From: Silicimonas sp963779765 | Lineage (GTDB): Bacteria > Pseudomonadota > Alphaproteobacteria > Rhodobacterales > Rhodobacteraceae | Length of the DNA: 64,000 nucleotides | Reading direction: 5' to 3' | NCBI GenBank assembly: GCA_963779765.1 | Contig: CAVZZP010000002.1 | Coordinates: forward strand, 1,178,001 to 1,242,000 | Shown here: in pieces, positions 48,865 through 58,765 of the stretch | Numbering within the stretch: the stretch's first letter is position 1 | Layout of the letters: each line of letters begins with the position of its first letter | Program-made: the position numbers and the translations under genes | Notes under the pieces: generated by a model | What the model was told of the DNA's origin: nothing | Databases searched by the model: none | The model's input: the letters and a program-made list of their open reading frames with translations, nothing else

Positions 48865-50077
48865 ATGGATCCGATCACGACGCTGGACGGCCAGCGGGAT
48901 CTGCCGCGCTATTTCGCAGCCGCCTTCAGCCTCGCCGGAAAGCTCCGAAATGGCCGCCTCGACTTCCGCATGCCGGACGGCCGCCTGTTCCGCGTCGACG
49001 CCCCCAATCCCGGTCCGGTGGCCGAGATCGTCATCCACAACCCCGACACCTTCGCCCGCCTGATCCGCGAGGGCGACCTCGGATTCGCCGACGCCTATCT
49101 CGAGGGCTGGTGGTCCACCCCCGACCTCCAGGCCTTCATGGATGTGGTCCACGCCGACAACGACGAGGTCTATCACAGCTTCGGCGGTCTTCAGATCATG
49201 CGACTGTGGGAGCGCTTCCGCCACTGGATGAACCGCAACACCAGGGAGCGGGCTAAGAAGAACATCTCCTACCACTACGATCTGGGGAACGAGTTCTATT
49301 CCCTCTGGCTCGACGACACGATGACCTATTCCTCGGCCCTCTTCGAGACCGGCCAGGAAAGCCTCGAACGCGCGCAGACCCGCAAGTATCAAAGCATGGT
49401 CGACGAGATGGGCGTCGCCGCCCGGCGCCCACGTTCTCGAGATCGGCTGCGGCTGGGGCGGTTTCGCCGAATACGCCGCGCGCGAACGGGGCCTCCGCGT
49501 CACCGGCCTCACCATCAGCCGCGAACAGCACGACTACGCCCGCGCCCGGATCGACCGGGCGGGCCTCTCCGACCGCGTCGACATCAAGCTCCAGGACTAC
49601 CGCGACGAGCGCGGCACCTACGACGGCATCGCCTCGATCGAGATGTTCGAGGCCGTGGGCCAGGAATACTGGCCCGTCTACTTCCAGACCGTCCGAGACC
49701 GCCTCAATGCCGGCTGCAACGCCACGCTCCAGATCATCACCGTCGAGGACAAGCGGTTCGAGACCTACCGCAAGGGCGTCGACTTCATTCAGAAGTACGT
49801 CTTCCCCGGCGGGATGCTCCCCTCGCCCAGCGTGCTGCGCGCCGAGATCGAGCGCGCGGGCCTCGGCGTCCTCAGGTCCATCGAGTTCGGCGAAAGCTAT
49901 TCCCAGACCCTGCGTCGTTGGCACGACACGTTCAATGAGTGCTGGTCCGAGGTATCGTTGCTTGGATTCGACGATCGCTTCCGAAGAATGTGGAACTTTT
50001 ACCTTACGTCTTGCGCGGCAGGATTTCATGCCGGATCAATCGACGTCACGCAGATAACGGTCAACAAACCGGGATAG
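48865..50077 (+). CDS. cfa: Cyclopropane-fatty-acyl-phospholipid synthase family methyltransferase (one-base frameshift)
   Basis: Removing one base near 49421 gives one protein of 403 residues. The N-terminal part (DPITTLDGQRDLPRYF, ADAYLEGWWSTPDLQAFMDV, NISYHYDLGNEFYSLWLDDTMTYSSALF) is the classic Cfa domain. The second frame carries the SAM site (HVLEIGCGWGGFAEYAA), SIEMFEAVGQEYWPVYF, FIQKYVFPGGMLPS and a C-terminus with WHDTFNECW and FRRMWNFYLTSCAAGF. The frames separate at MGVAA / GAHVLEIG. The enzyme methylates the double bond of membrane phospholipid acyl chains, using S-adenosylmethionine, which protects against acid and other stress. It lies just upstream of trgA (6 bp), so it may be cotranscribed with trgAB. 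Confidence 0.92.
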
Positions 50078-50083
50078 TGACGC

Positions 50084-50530
50084 ATGCCCACGGGCGGAAA
50101 ACTGATCGCCGCGCTCAGCTTCGCGGCCCTCGCCTATTTCATCTCCGACTTGATGAAACCCATTCTCATGGACACAGAAGGCACGCGCGTCGGGTGGCTC
50201 TCGCCGCTCAACGCATTCGTCGGCTTCGTCATGGGCTGGACGATCCTCGGCAACGGATCCGGCAAGACCTACCGCCAGTCCTTCGGCTTCGGCCTGACGA
50301 CGCTGGCGGCGACCTTCTTCTGGGTGTTCATCGTCTGGTCCGGCTACAAGATGCTGTCGCGGTCGGTCCAGCTTCGCTACGACGGCCCGATGGAGGCGCT
50401 TCAGCAGATGGCGCAGCTTTGCGTGGATTACGCCAAGCTCGTCGCGACGCAGGAGATCCTGATCCCCGCCATCGTCGGCGCCCTGTTCATGTCCTGGCTC
50501 ACCGAGTTCTTCGCCCGCCGCTGGTCGTGA
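50084..50530 (+). CDS. trgA: TrgA-family tellurite resistance membrane protein
   Basis: The protein has 148 residues, the size of TrgA of Rhodobacter sphaeroides. Four hydrophobic segments are visible: KLIAALSFAALAYFISDLM, LSPLNAFVGFVMGWTILG, GFGLTTLAATFFWVFIVWSGY and LIPAIVGALFMSWLTEFF. TrgA was found together with TrgB and cysK as a locus that raises tellurite resistance in R. sphaeroides; the mechanism is not known. The same order trgA-trgB-cysK is kept here. The stop overlaps the trgB start (GTGA), so trgA and trgB are coupled. The upstream cfa gene is 6 bp away. Confidence 0.88.
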   Translation: MPTGGKLIAALSFAALAYFISDLMKPILMDTEGTRVGWLSPLNAFVGFVMGWTILGNGSGKTYRQSFGFGLTTLAATFFWVFIVWSGYKMLSRSVQLRYDGPMEALQQMAQLCVDYAKLVATQEILIPAIVGALFMSWLTEFFARRWS

Positions 50531-51639
50531 GCCAGTCGGTCTTCTTCTACGGCACGCTTCGGGACCCGGCGCTCCTCGCCCTCGTGGCGGGGCGCGAGGT
50601 CTCGGCGCGGCCCGCCAGCCTTCCCGGCTTCCGCACGGCGCGGGTCGAGGGGCACGACTTCCCTACGCTCGTCGCCGACGACAACGCGGCAGCCGAGGGC
50701 CTTCTGGCCGAGGTCGATGCCCGGGCGCAGGGGCGGCTCGATTTCTACGAGCTGGGTTTCGGCTACGACCTGCGTCCCGTGTCGGTGCGCACGGACAAGG
50801 GCGCCGCCGTCGCGCTGGTCTATTTCCCCGAACCCGGTCTCTGGAAGCCCGACGGTGCGTGGTCGCTCGACGGCTGGCAGTCGGACGGCGCTCCCCTCGC
50901 CCGTGCCGCGGCCGAGGAGTACATGCGCCTCCACGGCGTGATGGACCCGGACACCGCCGCGAATGCCTTCGACCAGATCCGGATGCGCGCCGCGGCCCGG
51001 CTCCGCGCCGCCGAGGCGCCGACGCCTGCGCCTCTTCCTCCCGCGATGTCGGCCAAGGACGTGCGGATCGCCGAGACGCGTCAGCCCTACACCGCCTACT
51101 TCGCCGTCCGCGAAGACGTGCTGACCTTCCCCCGCTTCTCGGGCGGTCACAGCGCGCCCGTGCTGCGGTCCTCGTTCCAGGGCGGCGACGCGGTGACGGT
51201 GGTGCCCTACGACCCCGCGACCGACCGCCTGCTCGTCGTCCGCCAGTTCCGCCACGGGCCATTCACGCGCGGCGATGCCAATCCCTGGACGCTCGAACCG
51301 GCGGCGGGCCGCATCGACCCGGGCGAAACGCCCGAGGAAACCGCGCGCCGCGAGCTTCTCGAGGAGACCGGCCTCGAGGCAGGCGCGCTGCACCTGGTCG
51401 GCCGCTACTACCCCTCGCCCGGCGCCTTCAACGAATACCTCTGGAGCTACGTCGCCCTCGCCGACCTGTCGGCGCAGGACGGCCGCATCGCGGGCGTCGA
51501 AGGCGAGGACGAAGACATCCTGTCTCATGTCCTTGGCTTCCACGAGGCGATGGCCATGGTCGAGACCGGGGCAGCCAACACCGCGCCCCTGATCCTCACG
51601 CTCTTCTGGCTCGCGGCGAACCGCGACCGCCTGCGCTGA
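50527..51639 (+). CDS. trgB: TrgB-like fusion: gamma-glutamylcyclotransferase-like domain plus NUDIX hydrolase
   Basis: The protein has 370 residues from GTG at 50527. Residues 1-~170 resemble the AIG2/gamma-glutamylcyclotransferase fold, with SVFFYGTLRDPALLALV at the start and a candidate acid in FYELGFGYDLRPV. Residues ~190-370 form a NUDIX hydrolase of the ADP-ribose diphosphatase type; the Nudix box (G-x5-E-x7-REL-LEETG) is complete in GRIDPGETPEETARRELLEE, with YYPSPGAFNEYLWSYVA following. ADP-ribose or another nucleotide diphosphate is the probable substrate. A glutathione-linked first domain would fit tellurite or thiol metabolism, but that is inference. cysK follows after a 257-bp leader. 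Confidence 0.88.
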   Translation: MSQSVFFYGTLRDPALLALVAGREVSARPASLPGFRTARVEGHDFPTLVADDNAAAEGLLAEVDARAQGRLDFYELGFGYDLRPVSVRTDKGAAVALVYFPEPGLWKPDGAWSLDGWQSDGAPLARAAAEEYMRLHGVMDPDTAANAFDQIRMRAAARLRAAEAPTPAPLPPAMSAKDVRIAETRQPYTAYFAVREDVLTFPRFSGGHSAPVLRSSFQGGDAVTVVPYDPATDRLLVVRQFRHGPFTRGDANPWTLEPAAGRIDPGETPEETARRELLEETGLEAGALHLVGRYYPSPGAFNEYLWSYVALADLSAQDGRIAGVEGEDEDILSHVLGFHEAMAMVETGAANTAPLILTLFWLAANRDRLR

Positions 51640-51648
51640 CCTGCCTCC

Positions 51649-51834
51649 GTTAACCTTTCAGGCCCGTCCGTGCCGCCGTCAGGCCCGCATCGTCTGCAAC
51701 ACCGACGCGATACCGACGTAATACCGACGCGATACCGAACCCCCGGATCCGCCGTTCCAACCTTGTTTTCCGCCGTTAACCCTTCCTCGCGATCTCGCGC
51801 CACTCGACACATCGCCCGGCACGTTAACCTTTCC
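51649..51834. promoter_or_regulatory. Three GTTAACC-YTT elements in the cysK leader
   Basis: GTTAACCTTTC occurs at 51649-51659, GTTAACCCTTCC at 51775-51786 and GTTAACCTTTCC at 51823-51834, all on the plus strand. TTAACC matches the half-site of the alphaproteobacterial cell-cycle regulator CtrA; the spacing between copies does not form a full CtrA box. They may be regulator sites for cysK or trgB-cysK. Confidence 0.45.
51701..51740. repeat. 11-bp tandem repeat upstream of cysK
   Basis: ACCGACGCGAT, ACCGACGTAAT and ACCGACGCGAT follow each other exactly, then a partial ACCGAAC. The 11-bp period is close to one DNA helical turn, so a protein could bind all copies on one face. Slippage repeat with no function is the other explanation. 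Confidence 0.8.
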
Positions 51835-51896
51835 ACCGCATTGAAACCGCTCCCCGGCGCGACTAGGACAGGAGACAAGCCCTTCCGGGAGACACC

Positions 51897-52925
51897 ATGA
51901 CCATCCGCCGCGACCTCGCCGACGCCATCGGCCACACCCCCCTGATCCGCCTTGCCGGGCCCTCCGAAGAGACGGGCTGCGAAATCCTTGGCAAGGCTGA
52001 ATTCCTGAACCCCGGCCAATCGGTCAAGGACCGCGCCGCGCTCTTCATCATCCGCGACGCGGTGGCGCGGGGTGAGCTGAAGCCGGGCGGGACCATCGTC
52101 GAAGGCACCGCCGGCAACACCGGCATCGGCCTCGCCCTCGTCGGCGCCTCGATGGGCTTCCGCACCGTCATCGTCATCCCCGAGACGCAGAGCCAGGAAA
52201 AGAAGGACATGATCCGCCTCTGCGGCGCCGAGCTTGTGCAGGTCCCGGCGGTCCCCTACGCGAACCCCAACAACTACGTCCGCTACTCCGAACGCCTCGC
52301 GGCGAAGCTGGCCGAGACCGAACCGAACGGCGCGATCTGGGCCAACCAGTTCGACAACACCGCCAACCGCCAGGCCCATGTCGAAGGCACCGGCCCCGAG
52401 ATTTGGGAGGAGACGGGTGGCCAAGTCCACGGCTTCACCTGCGCCGTCGGAACAGGCGGCACGCTCGCCGGCGTAGCCGAGGTGCTTCAGCCGAAAGGCG
52501 TCAAGGTCGCCCTGTCAGACCCCTACGGATCGGGCCTCTACAAGCTCTACACCGGCGAAGAGCCGCCTTCGGGGGACTCGATCACCGAGGGCATCGGGCA
52601 AGGCCGCATCACCACCAACCTCGAAGGCTTCACCCCCGACGCCGCCTACAAGATCTCCGATGAGGAAGCCCTGCCCATCGTCTTCGATCTGCTTGAAAAA
52701 GAAGGCCTTTGCCTAGGCGGTTCGAGCGGAATCAACATCGCCGGCGCGATGCGCATGGCACGCGAAATGGGCCCGGGACACACCATCGTCACCATCCTTT
52801 GCGACTACGGCAACCGCTACCAGTCCAAGCTGTTCAACCCGGCTTTCCTTGCCGACAAGGGCCTGCCGGTGCCCGAGTGGCTGGACGGCGAAAGCCGCGC
52901 GCTGCCGGGCGTCTACGAAGGCTGA
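51897..52925 (+). CDS. cysK: Cysteine synthase (O-acetylserine sulfhydrylase type)
   Basis: The protein has 342 residues. It makes cysteine from O-acetylserine and sulfide with pyridoxal phosphate; Lys44 (LNPGQSVKDRAALF) is the cofactor lysine. Further conserved parts: TIVEGTAGNTGIGLALVGASMGF, NQFDNTANRQAH, the phosphate-binding loop VGTGGTLAGVAE and EGLCLGGSSGINI. The position just downstream of trgAB matches the tellurite locus of R. sphaeroides, where cysteine metabolism contributes to resistance. The 257-bp leader holds repeats (51701-51740) and GTTAACC elements. The mechanosensitive channel gene begins 5 bp after its stop. Confidence 0.96.
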   Translation: MTIRRDLADAIGHTPLIRLAGPSEETGCEILGKAEFLNPGQSVKDRAALFIIRDAVARGELKPGGTIVEGTAGNTGIGLALVGASMGFRTVIVIPETQSQEKKDMIRLCGAELVQVPAVPYANPNNYVRYSERLAAKLAETEPNGAIWANQFDNTANRQAHVEGTGPEIWEETGGQVHGFTCAVGTGGTLAGVAEVLQPKGVKVALSDPYGSGLYKLYTGEEPPSGDSITEGIGQGRITTNLEGFTPDAAYKISDEEALPIVFDLLEKEGLCLGGSSGINIAGAMRMAREMGPGHTIVTILCDYGNRYQSKLFNPAFLADKGLPVPEWLDGESRALPGVYEG

Positions 52926-52929
52926 CGTC

Positions 52930-55299
52930 ATGCTCCGCCGCGCCTTACGCGTCCTGGCGATCCTGTCCCTGGTCTGGACCTGCCTCGCGCTGCCGCTTGC
53001 CGCGCAAGGCAATCTCGACTTCGACAGCTTCTCGAGCTTCGCCGACACGGTCGAGGGGGCCATCGAGACCAGCGACGCGACCGACGACGAATTCCGCGCC
53101 CTGCGCTCGCAACTCGTCGACTGGCGCGCGGGCTTCGCCGATGCGCAGGACGTCAACTCGGCCCGCATCGCCTCGCTCGAGGCCCAGCTCGACGCGCTCG
53201 GACCCTCCCCTGCCGAAGGCGAGACGGAACCAGACAGCCTCGCCTCCCGCCGCGAGGCGCTGAACACGCAGCTCACGGTGGCACGCGCGCCGCGGCTGGA
53301 AGCCGAGGAGGCCGCAGCCCGCGCCACCTCGCTGATCGGCCAGATCGACACCACGCTCCGCGCCCGCCAGACAGATGCTCTCTTCGAACTGACCCGAACG
53401 CCGCTCGATCCCACCCTGTGGAGCGGAACGGTCGCGTCTGGCCTGCGCGTGATCGACACCATCCGCACCGAGGCCACGAATCGCCTCTCGGAACCCAGCA
53501 CGACGGGCCTCTGGCAGCGCCTCGCCCTCGCCGCCGCGCTCCTCGTCTTCGCCGCCTTCCTGATCGCCCGCGGCCCCGGCCTCGTCGAGCGCCTGCTCGC
53601 TCGAATCGAGACCACCGCCGGCGAGCACGGCCGCATCGTCTATGGCTTCCTGCTGTCCTTCAGCGGCGTCCTCATGGCGATGGCCGGCGTCTCTCTCATC
53701 AACGCCGCCCTGATCACCACCGGCATCCTCGGCCCCATCGGCCAGGCGACCGCCATCGGGATCAACGCGGCCATCCTGTCATCCGCCATCGCGAGGTGGC
53801 TCGGCGGCCGCATTTTCCCCGAGCGCGACGCGATTCCCTCGCCCCTCGACCTGACGGAACGGCAGAGGGCGAAAGGACGCTTCTTCTCGACCCTGCTCGG
53901 AGTTCTTGCCGGCCTCTCCGTCATCCTTCGCGTCGTCGCCAGCCGCGCCGAAATCGCTCCGGACTACATAGGCGTCATGGGCCTGCCGATACACCTGGCG
54001 ACAGGTTACGTGCTGTTCCGGCTCGGCAAACTCCTTGTCCACGGGGGAGCTGTCGGCGCGGACACCGAGGTCACCATAGCACATCACGCGGCCCGCATCC
54101 TCGGGACGGCCGTTCAGGCGGTCGGTATCATCGGCCCCCTCGCCGCACTCGTCGGCTTCCGCGCCCTGGCGCAGGAGTTGATCGCGCCCACGGCGGCCAC
54201 TCTGGCCCTTGTCGCCTTCCTCGCCAGCCTCCACTTCGCAGTCCGAGGCGCCTATGCCATCGCCCGCGGACTCGACGCGAAACAGGCGCAGCAGGCCCTT
54301 GTTCCGGTCCTCATCAGCCTCGGCCTCACACTGGCTGCAATCCCTGTTCTCGCTCTCGTCTGGGGTGCCGAGCCATCGGATCTGGGCGAAGCCTGGACGC
54401 GGTTCCGGACCGGATTCAAGTTGGGCGATACCACGATCTCGCCCGGTGATTTCATTACCTTCATCGTGGTCTTCGCGATCGGCCTCGCCGTCACTCGGCT
54501 GTTCCAGGGTACGCTGAAAACGACCGTCCTGCCCCGCACCAAGCTCGACCGCGGCGGACAGAATGCCATCGTATCGGGCCTTGGCTACCTCGGGCTGACG
54601 CTGGCGGCAGTCATCGGCATATCGGCGGCGGGCATCGACCTGTCGTCCTTCGCCATCGTGATCGGCGCGCTTGGCGTCGGCATCGGCTTCGGGCTTCAGA
54701 ACATCGTCAACAACTTCGTGTCGGGAATCATCCTGCTGATCGAGCGGCCGATCAGCGAGGGCGACTGGGTCGAGGCCGGCGGTCAGATGGGCGTGGTCAA
54801 GGCGATCAGCGTCCGGTCGACACGCATCGAGACCTTCGACAAGCGCGACGTGATCGTTCCGAACGGCGATCTCATTTCGGGCACGGTAACCAACTGGACC
54901 CACGGCAACTCGATGGGGCGCGTGATCGTGCCCGTGGGTGTCGCCTACGGAACCGACACCCGCAAGGTCGAGCGCGTCCTGAAGGAAATCGCCGAGGCGC
55001 ATCCGATCGTCGCAGTCACTCCCGCTCCGAACATACTTTTCATCGGTTTTGGCGCCGACAGCATGGACTTCGAGATCCGGGCAATCCTGACCGACGTGTC
55101 CTTCGTCGTGGCCGCCAAATCCGACATGAACCACGAGATCGCCCGTCGCTTCGGCGAAGAAGGCATCGAGATCCCCTTCGCGCAGCGCGACATCTGGCTT
55201 CGCAACCCAGAGGCGCTGGTCAAGGCGAGCAACGAACCTCGCCCGGCGTCCGACGCGCTCGATCCAGCCCTAGCCGACCCCGACCAGGACGGCGATTAG
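52930..55299 (+). CDS. Mechanosensitive ion channel family protein with DUF3772 domain (MscS/MscK-like)
   Basis: The protein has 789 residues. A signal peptide (VLAILSLVWTCLALPLAAQ) is followed by a periplasmic helical DUF3772 domain (~30-190; WRAGFADAQDVNSARIASLEAQL). About eleven membrane segments come next. The MscS domain occupies the last ~250 residues, with the pore helix SSFAIVIGALGVGIGFGLQNIVNNFVSGIILLIERP, then GDWVEAGGQMGVVKAISVRSTRIETFDKRDVIVPN and a cytoplasmic cage. Such channels open when the membrane is stretched during osmotic downshock. It starts 5 bp after cysK, so it is probably in the same transcript, and overlaps convergent rhaI by 4 bp. Confidence 0.95.
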   Translation: MLRRALRVLAILSLVWTCLALPLAAQGNLDFDSFSSFADTVEGAIETSDATDDEFRALRSQLVDWRAGFADAQDVNSARIASLEAQLDALGPSPAEGETEPDSLASRREALNTQLTVARAPRLEAEEAAARATSLIGQIDTTLRARQTDALFELTRTPLDPTLWSGTVASGLRVIDTIRTEATNRLSEPSTTGLWQRLALAAALLVFAAFLIARGPGLVERLLARIETTAGEHGRIVYGFLLSFSGVLMAMAGVSLINAALITTGILGPIGQATAIGINAAILSSAIARWLGGRIFPERDAIPSPLDLTERQRAKGRFFSTLLGVLAGLSVILRVVASRAEIAPDYIGVMGLPIHLATGYVLFRLGKLLVHGGAVGADTEVTIAHHAARILGTAVQAVGIIGPLAALVGFRALAQELIAPTAATLALVAFLASLHFAVRGAYAIARGLDAKQAQQALVPVLISLGLTLAAIPVLALVWGAEPSDLGEAWTRFRTGFKLGDTTISPGDFITFIVVFAIGLAVTRLFQGTLKTTVLPRTKLDRGGQNAIVSGLGYLGLTLAAVIGISAAGIDLSSFAIVIGALGVGIGFGLQNIVNNFVSGIILLIERPISEGDWVEAGGQMGVVKAISVRSTRIETFDKRDVIVPNGDLISGTVTNWTHGNSMGRVIVPVGVAYGTDTRKVERVLKEIAEAHPIVAVTPAPNILFIGFGADSMDFEIRAILTDVSFVVAAKSDMNHEIARRFGEEGIEIPFAQRDIWLRNPEALVKASNEPRPASDALDPALADPDQDGD

Positions 55300-56570
55300 A
55301 CGATGCCGCCGCCCGCGCCTGTGACGGCCGGGCGTTCCGCCGCGACCTTTGCGCGATAACCGGATGCACGGAAGGCCGCGACCGGATCGATTGCGCCGCC
55401 TGCCTCCATCCGCGCCATGGCGAGGATGGGCTCGACATCGGTGCGGAACGCGACCTTCAGGGCCTGCGCGGCCATCAGGGCGTCGTTGTCGTCCTGGAAC
55501 CCTCGCAAAGCTGAACGGTCGACCAGCAGCGCCTGCGCATAAGCCCTACGCACTTCGCAGGCCGACATCATCAGGCTTTCCATCGGGTCCGTCACGTTGT
55601 GGCTCTGGTCCAGCATATGGGCCGGCGCAAAACCGGGACGGTCCTCTGCCTCCACAAGCTCGTTGAAGACGAGGAAGAGCCGGAACGGGTCAATGGACCC
55701 CGTATCGAGGTCGTCGTCGCCATACTTCGAATTGTTGAAGTGAAACCCGCCCAGCTTCCCGAACCGGATCAGCCGCGCCACGATCATCTCTATGTTTACT
55801 GTCGGCGCGTGATGACCAAGGTCAACAAGGCATTGCGCCTTCTCGCCCAACTCCTGCGCGATCAGGTAGTTTGTGCCCCAGTCCTGCACCACGGTGGAAT
55901 AGAAGGCTGGTTCGTAGATCTTGTGCTCGGTGAACAACCGCCAGTCGTCGGGCAGGCCCGCATAAACCTGTTTCATGGCATCGAGGTAACGGTCGAACTG
56001 CCTGGTGAAGTCGGTCTGGCCGGGGAAGTTTGAGCCGTCTCCGATCCAGACGGTCAGGGCGGTCGAGCCGATGCCCTTGCCAATGTCGATGCACTCGAGG
56101 TTGTGCTCGACGGCCTGAGCGCGCGTTGAAGAGTTGACATGCGAGAGAGATCCGAACTTGTAGGAGCGAGGATCGCCCGCGTGATCCTGGAACGTGTTCG
56201 AATTCATCGCGTCGAAGCCCAGTCCCACCTCTTCGGCCTTGGCCTTTAGGTCGGCGGCCGGCGCCTTGTCCCAAGGGATGTGAAGCGAGACGGTCGGCGT
56301 CGCGCAGGCCAGCTTATGGATCACTCCACAGTCGTCGAGCTTGTCGAAAACACCCCTCGGCTCGCCCGGTCCGGGGAAGCGGGCAAAGCGCGTGCCCCCT
56401 GTTCCCACGCCCCATGAGGGAATGGCGACGCCATAGGCCGCGACCTTGTTTTTGACGCGTCCTATGTCGATGCCGCGCCGGTCGAGGTGCTCGCCGAGGG
56501 CCTCGTAATCCGCCCTGAGCGCATCCTCACGCGCGGCGTTCTCACTCTCGATCAGGTCCTTGTCGATCAT
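55296..56570 (-). CDS. rhaI: L-rhamnose catabolism isomerase RhaI
   Basis: The protein has 424 residues of the xylose-isomerase-like TIM barrel type used for L-rhamnose in rhizobia and relatives. It is distinct from the E. coli RhaA family. Visible parts: RGIDIGRVKNKVAAYGVAIPSWGVGTGGTRFARFPG, WIGDGSNFPGQTDF, LVDLGHHAPTVNIEMIVARL and GGFHFNNSKYGDDDLD, with metal-binding His, Asp and Glu at barrel strand ends. It turns L-rhamnose into L-rhamnulose. It lies 22 bp downstream of rhaD on the same strand, so rhaD-rhaI is an operon divergent from rhaRSTPQ. Confidence 0.94.
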   Translation of the reverse strand: MIDKDLIESENAAREDALRADYEALGEHLDRRGIDIGRVKNKVAAYGVAIPSWGVGTGGTRFARFPGPGEPRGVFDKLDDCGVIHKLACATPTVSLHIPWDKAPAADLKAKAEEVGLGFDAMNSNTFQDHAGDPRSYKFGSLSHVNSSTRAQAVEHNLECIDIGKGIGSTALTVWIGDGSNFPGQTDFTRQFDRYLDAMKQVYAGLPDDWRLFTEHKIYEPAFYSTVVQDWGTNYLIAQELGEKAQCLVDLGHHAPTVNIEMIVARLIRFGKLGGFHFNNSKYGDDDLDTGSIDPFRLFLVFNELVEAEDRPGFAPAHMLDQSHNVTDPMESLMMSACEVRRAYAQALLVDRSALRGFQDDNDALMAAQALKVAFRTDVEPILAMARMEAGGAIDPVAAFRASGYRAKVAAERPAVTGAGGGIV

Positions 56571-56592
56571 GGTCTCCCCCCTGCCGCCCGCC

Positions 56593-58696
56593 TCAGCGGG
56601 TGAAGGCCTCTTTGTTGCCTGCGTCCACGTTGACGATATTGCCGGTCGACTTGGCCGAAAGATCCGAGGCGAAGAAATACGCCGCTTCCGCGATGTCCTC
56701 GGGAAGCACCGAGAGCTTCAGCATCGAGCGGTTGCGGTACATCTCCTCCAGCCCCTCCTTGTCGGTCTTGTAGGTCGAGGCACGCTGCTCCAGCCACTCG
56801 CCTTCCCAGATCTTCGACCCCTTCAGCACCGCGTCCGGGTTCACCACGTTGACCCGGATGCCCGCGTCCGCGCCTTCCAGCGCCAGGCAGCGGGCCAGGT
56901 GGATCTCGGAAGCCTTCGCGGTGCAGTAGGCCGACGCATTGGGCGCTGGCGGCGAGGCCGTTCTTCGACGCGATGAAGACGATGGAGCCTCCGATGCCCT
57001 GCGCGCGCATGGTTCGGAAGGCTTCGCGGCTGACCAGGAAGTAGCCCGTCGACAGGATTTCCATGTTGCGGTTCCAAAGGTCGAGCGTCGTCTCCTCAAC
57101 AGGTGCCGACGACGCGATCCCTGCGTTCGACACGAGGATATCGAGCCCTCCGAATTCCACGGCCGTCTCGGCGAAGGCGCGCGCCACGCCGACCTCGTCC
57201 GTCACGTTCATCTCGACCGCGCGTACCACGTCGCGCCCGTGTCTCTGGACCAACCGTTCCTTCGTCGAGGCCAAAGCCTCCGCGTCGATGTCGGCCAGGA
57301 CCACGCAGGCGCCATCTGCAAGGTATTTCTCCGCCGTGGCCGACCCGATCCCTCCGGCCCCGCCGGTGACGAGAGCCACTCGCCCGGCCAAGGCCTTGGG
57401 TTTCGGCATCCGCTGGAGCTTCGCCTCCTCCAAGAGCCAGTATTCGATGTCGAAGGCTTCCTGTTCCGGCAGCCCCCGGTACTCGCTGACCGCTGACGCG
57501 CCCCGCATGACATTGATGGCGTTGACGTAGAACTCGCCCGAGATCCGCGCGGTGGCCTTGTCCTTGGCAAAGGTGATCATGCCGACGCCTGGGACGAGGT
57601 AGACGACCGCGTTCGGGTCGCGCAGCGCCGGGCTGTCGTTGTGCCGGCAACGCTCGTAGTAGGCCGCGTACTCCTCGCGGTAGGCCGCGACCTGAGCGGG
57701 CAAGCCTTCCAGCACCTCGTCGAGGTTATTCGACGCCGGATCGAAATCCACGACCAACGGTCGGATCTTGGTGCGAAGGAAATGGTCGGGGCAGGAGGTG
57801 CCGAGCGCCGCAAGCGGCTCCATCTCACGCGCGTTGACGAAATCCAGCACCGTCTCGCTGTCGTCAAAGTGACCAACCATTCGAAACTGGCCCGAGACCA
57901 TTCCCCGGATCGCAGGCATCAGACGTGCGGCCACGGCGCGGCGCTCGCCCTCCGGCAGGCTCTCGTGAACCGCGCCCCCGAAAGCCGGGGCGTCCTCCGT
58001 CCGCTCGGCGAACCAGTCCATCGCGCTCTGGATCGTGGCCACCGTCAGCTCGTAGCATTCTCTCGCATCGTCAGCCCAGGTGAAGAGGCCGTGGCTCTCC
58101 AACACGACGCCCTTCGCGTCCGGGTTCTCCAGACAGAACTTCTCCAGCCAGAGCCCCAACTCGTATCCTGGCCGCTTCCAAGGCAGCCAGCCTATCGCGC
58201 CACCGAAGATCTCCCGCGTCAGCGCCTCGGAGTTGGCCGAGGCGGCGATTGCGATGATCGCGTCGGGGTGCATATGGTCGACGTGCTTCTTAGGGACATA
58301 GGCATGGAGCGGCGTGTCGATGGAGGCCGCGCGCGGGTTCAGCGCGAAGGTGCAATGCGGCAGGTAGCCCACCATCTCGTCCTCGTGCTCAAAGCCCCGA
58401 TATAGACCCTTCAGCGCGCGCAACTTGTCCATGTAGAGCGTGGCGAAGCCGTCCATTTTCATGGTGCCGACGTCGCCGCCCGATCCCTTAACCCACAGCA
58501 CTTCCACCGCCTCGCCGGTCAGCGGATCGCGCTCCATAACCTTGGCCGAAGTATTGCCGCCGCCGTAGTTCGTGATCCGCTTATCGGACCCGAGGAGGTT
58601 GGAGCGGTAGAGCAGCTTCTCGGATTCGCTCATCTTCGCCGCGCGCGCCTCGTCCCACAGGTTTTCAAGGCGCTGATTTTCAGCGGTTTTCAGCAT
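56593..58696 (-). CDS. rhaD: Bifunctional rhamnulose-1-phosphate aldolase / short-chain dehydrogenase RhaD (one-base frameshift)
   Basis: Removing one base near 56945 gives a protein of 700 residues, the normal size. The N-terminal ~400 residues form a class II aldolase (NLLGSDKRITNYGGGNTSAKV, HVDHMHPDAIIAIAASANS, EREIFGG-like segment, SHGLFTWADDARECYE). From ~430 there is an SDR domain: VALVTGGAGGIGSATAEKYLADGA, ILVSNAGIASSAP, then YCTAKA with catalytic Tyr and Lys in the second frame, and a C-terminal NIVNVDAGN. The frames split after GLAAS. It cleaves rhamnulose 1-phosphate to dihydroxyacetone phosphate and lactaldehyde, then oxidises or reduces lactaldehyde. The ATG at 58696 has a GGAGGG site; an in-frame ATG at 58771 is less likely. 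Confidence 0.93.
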
Positions 58697-58765
58697 GGAG
58701 CCCTCCCGGAGGCGCGGCCGCGCCTGCATGACAGTCGTCATGAAGCTGAGGAGCCCGCGACGGAT

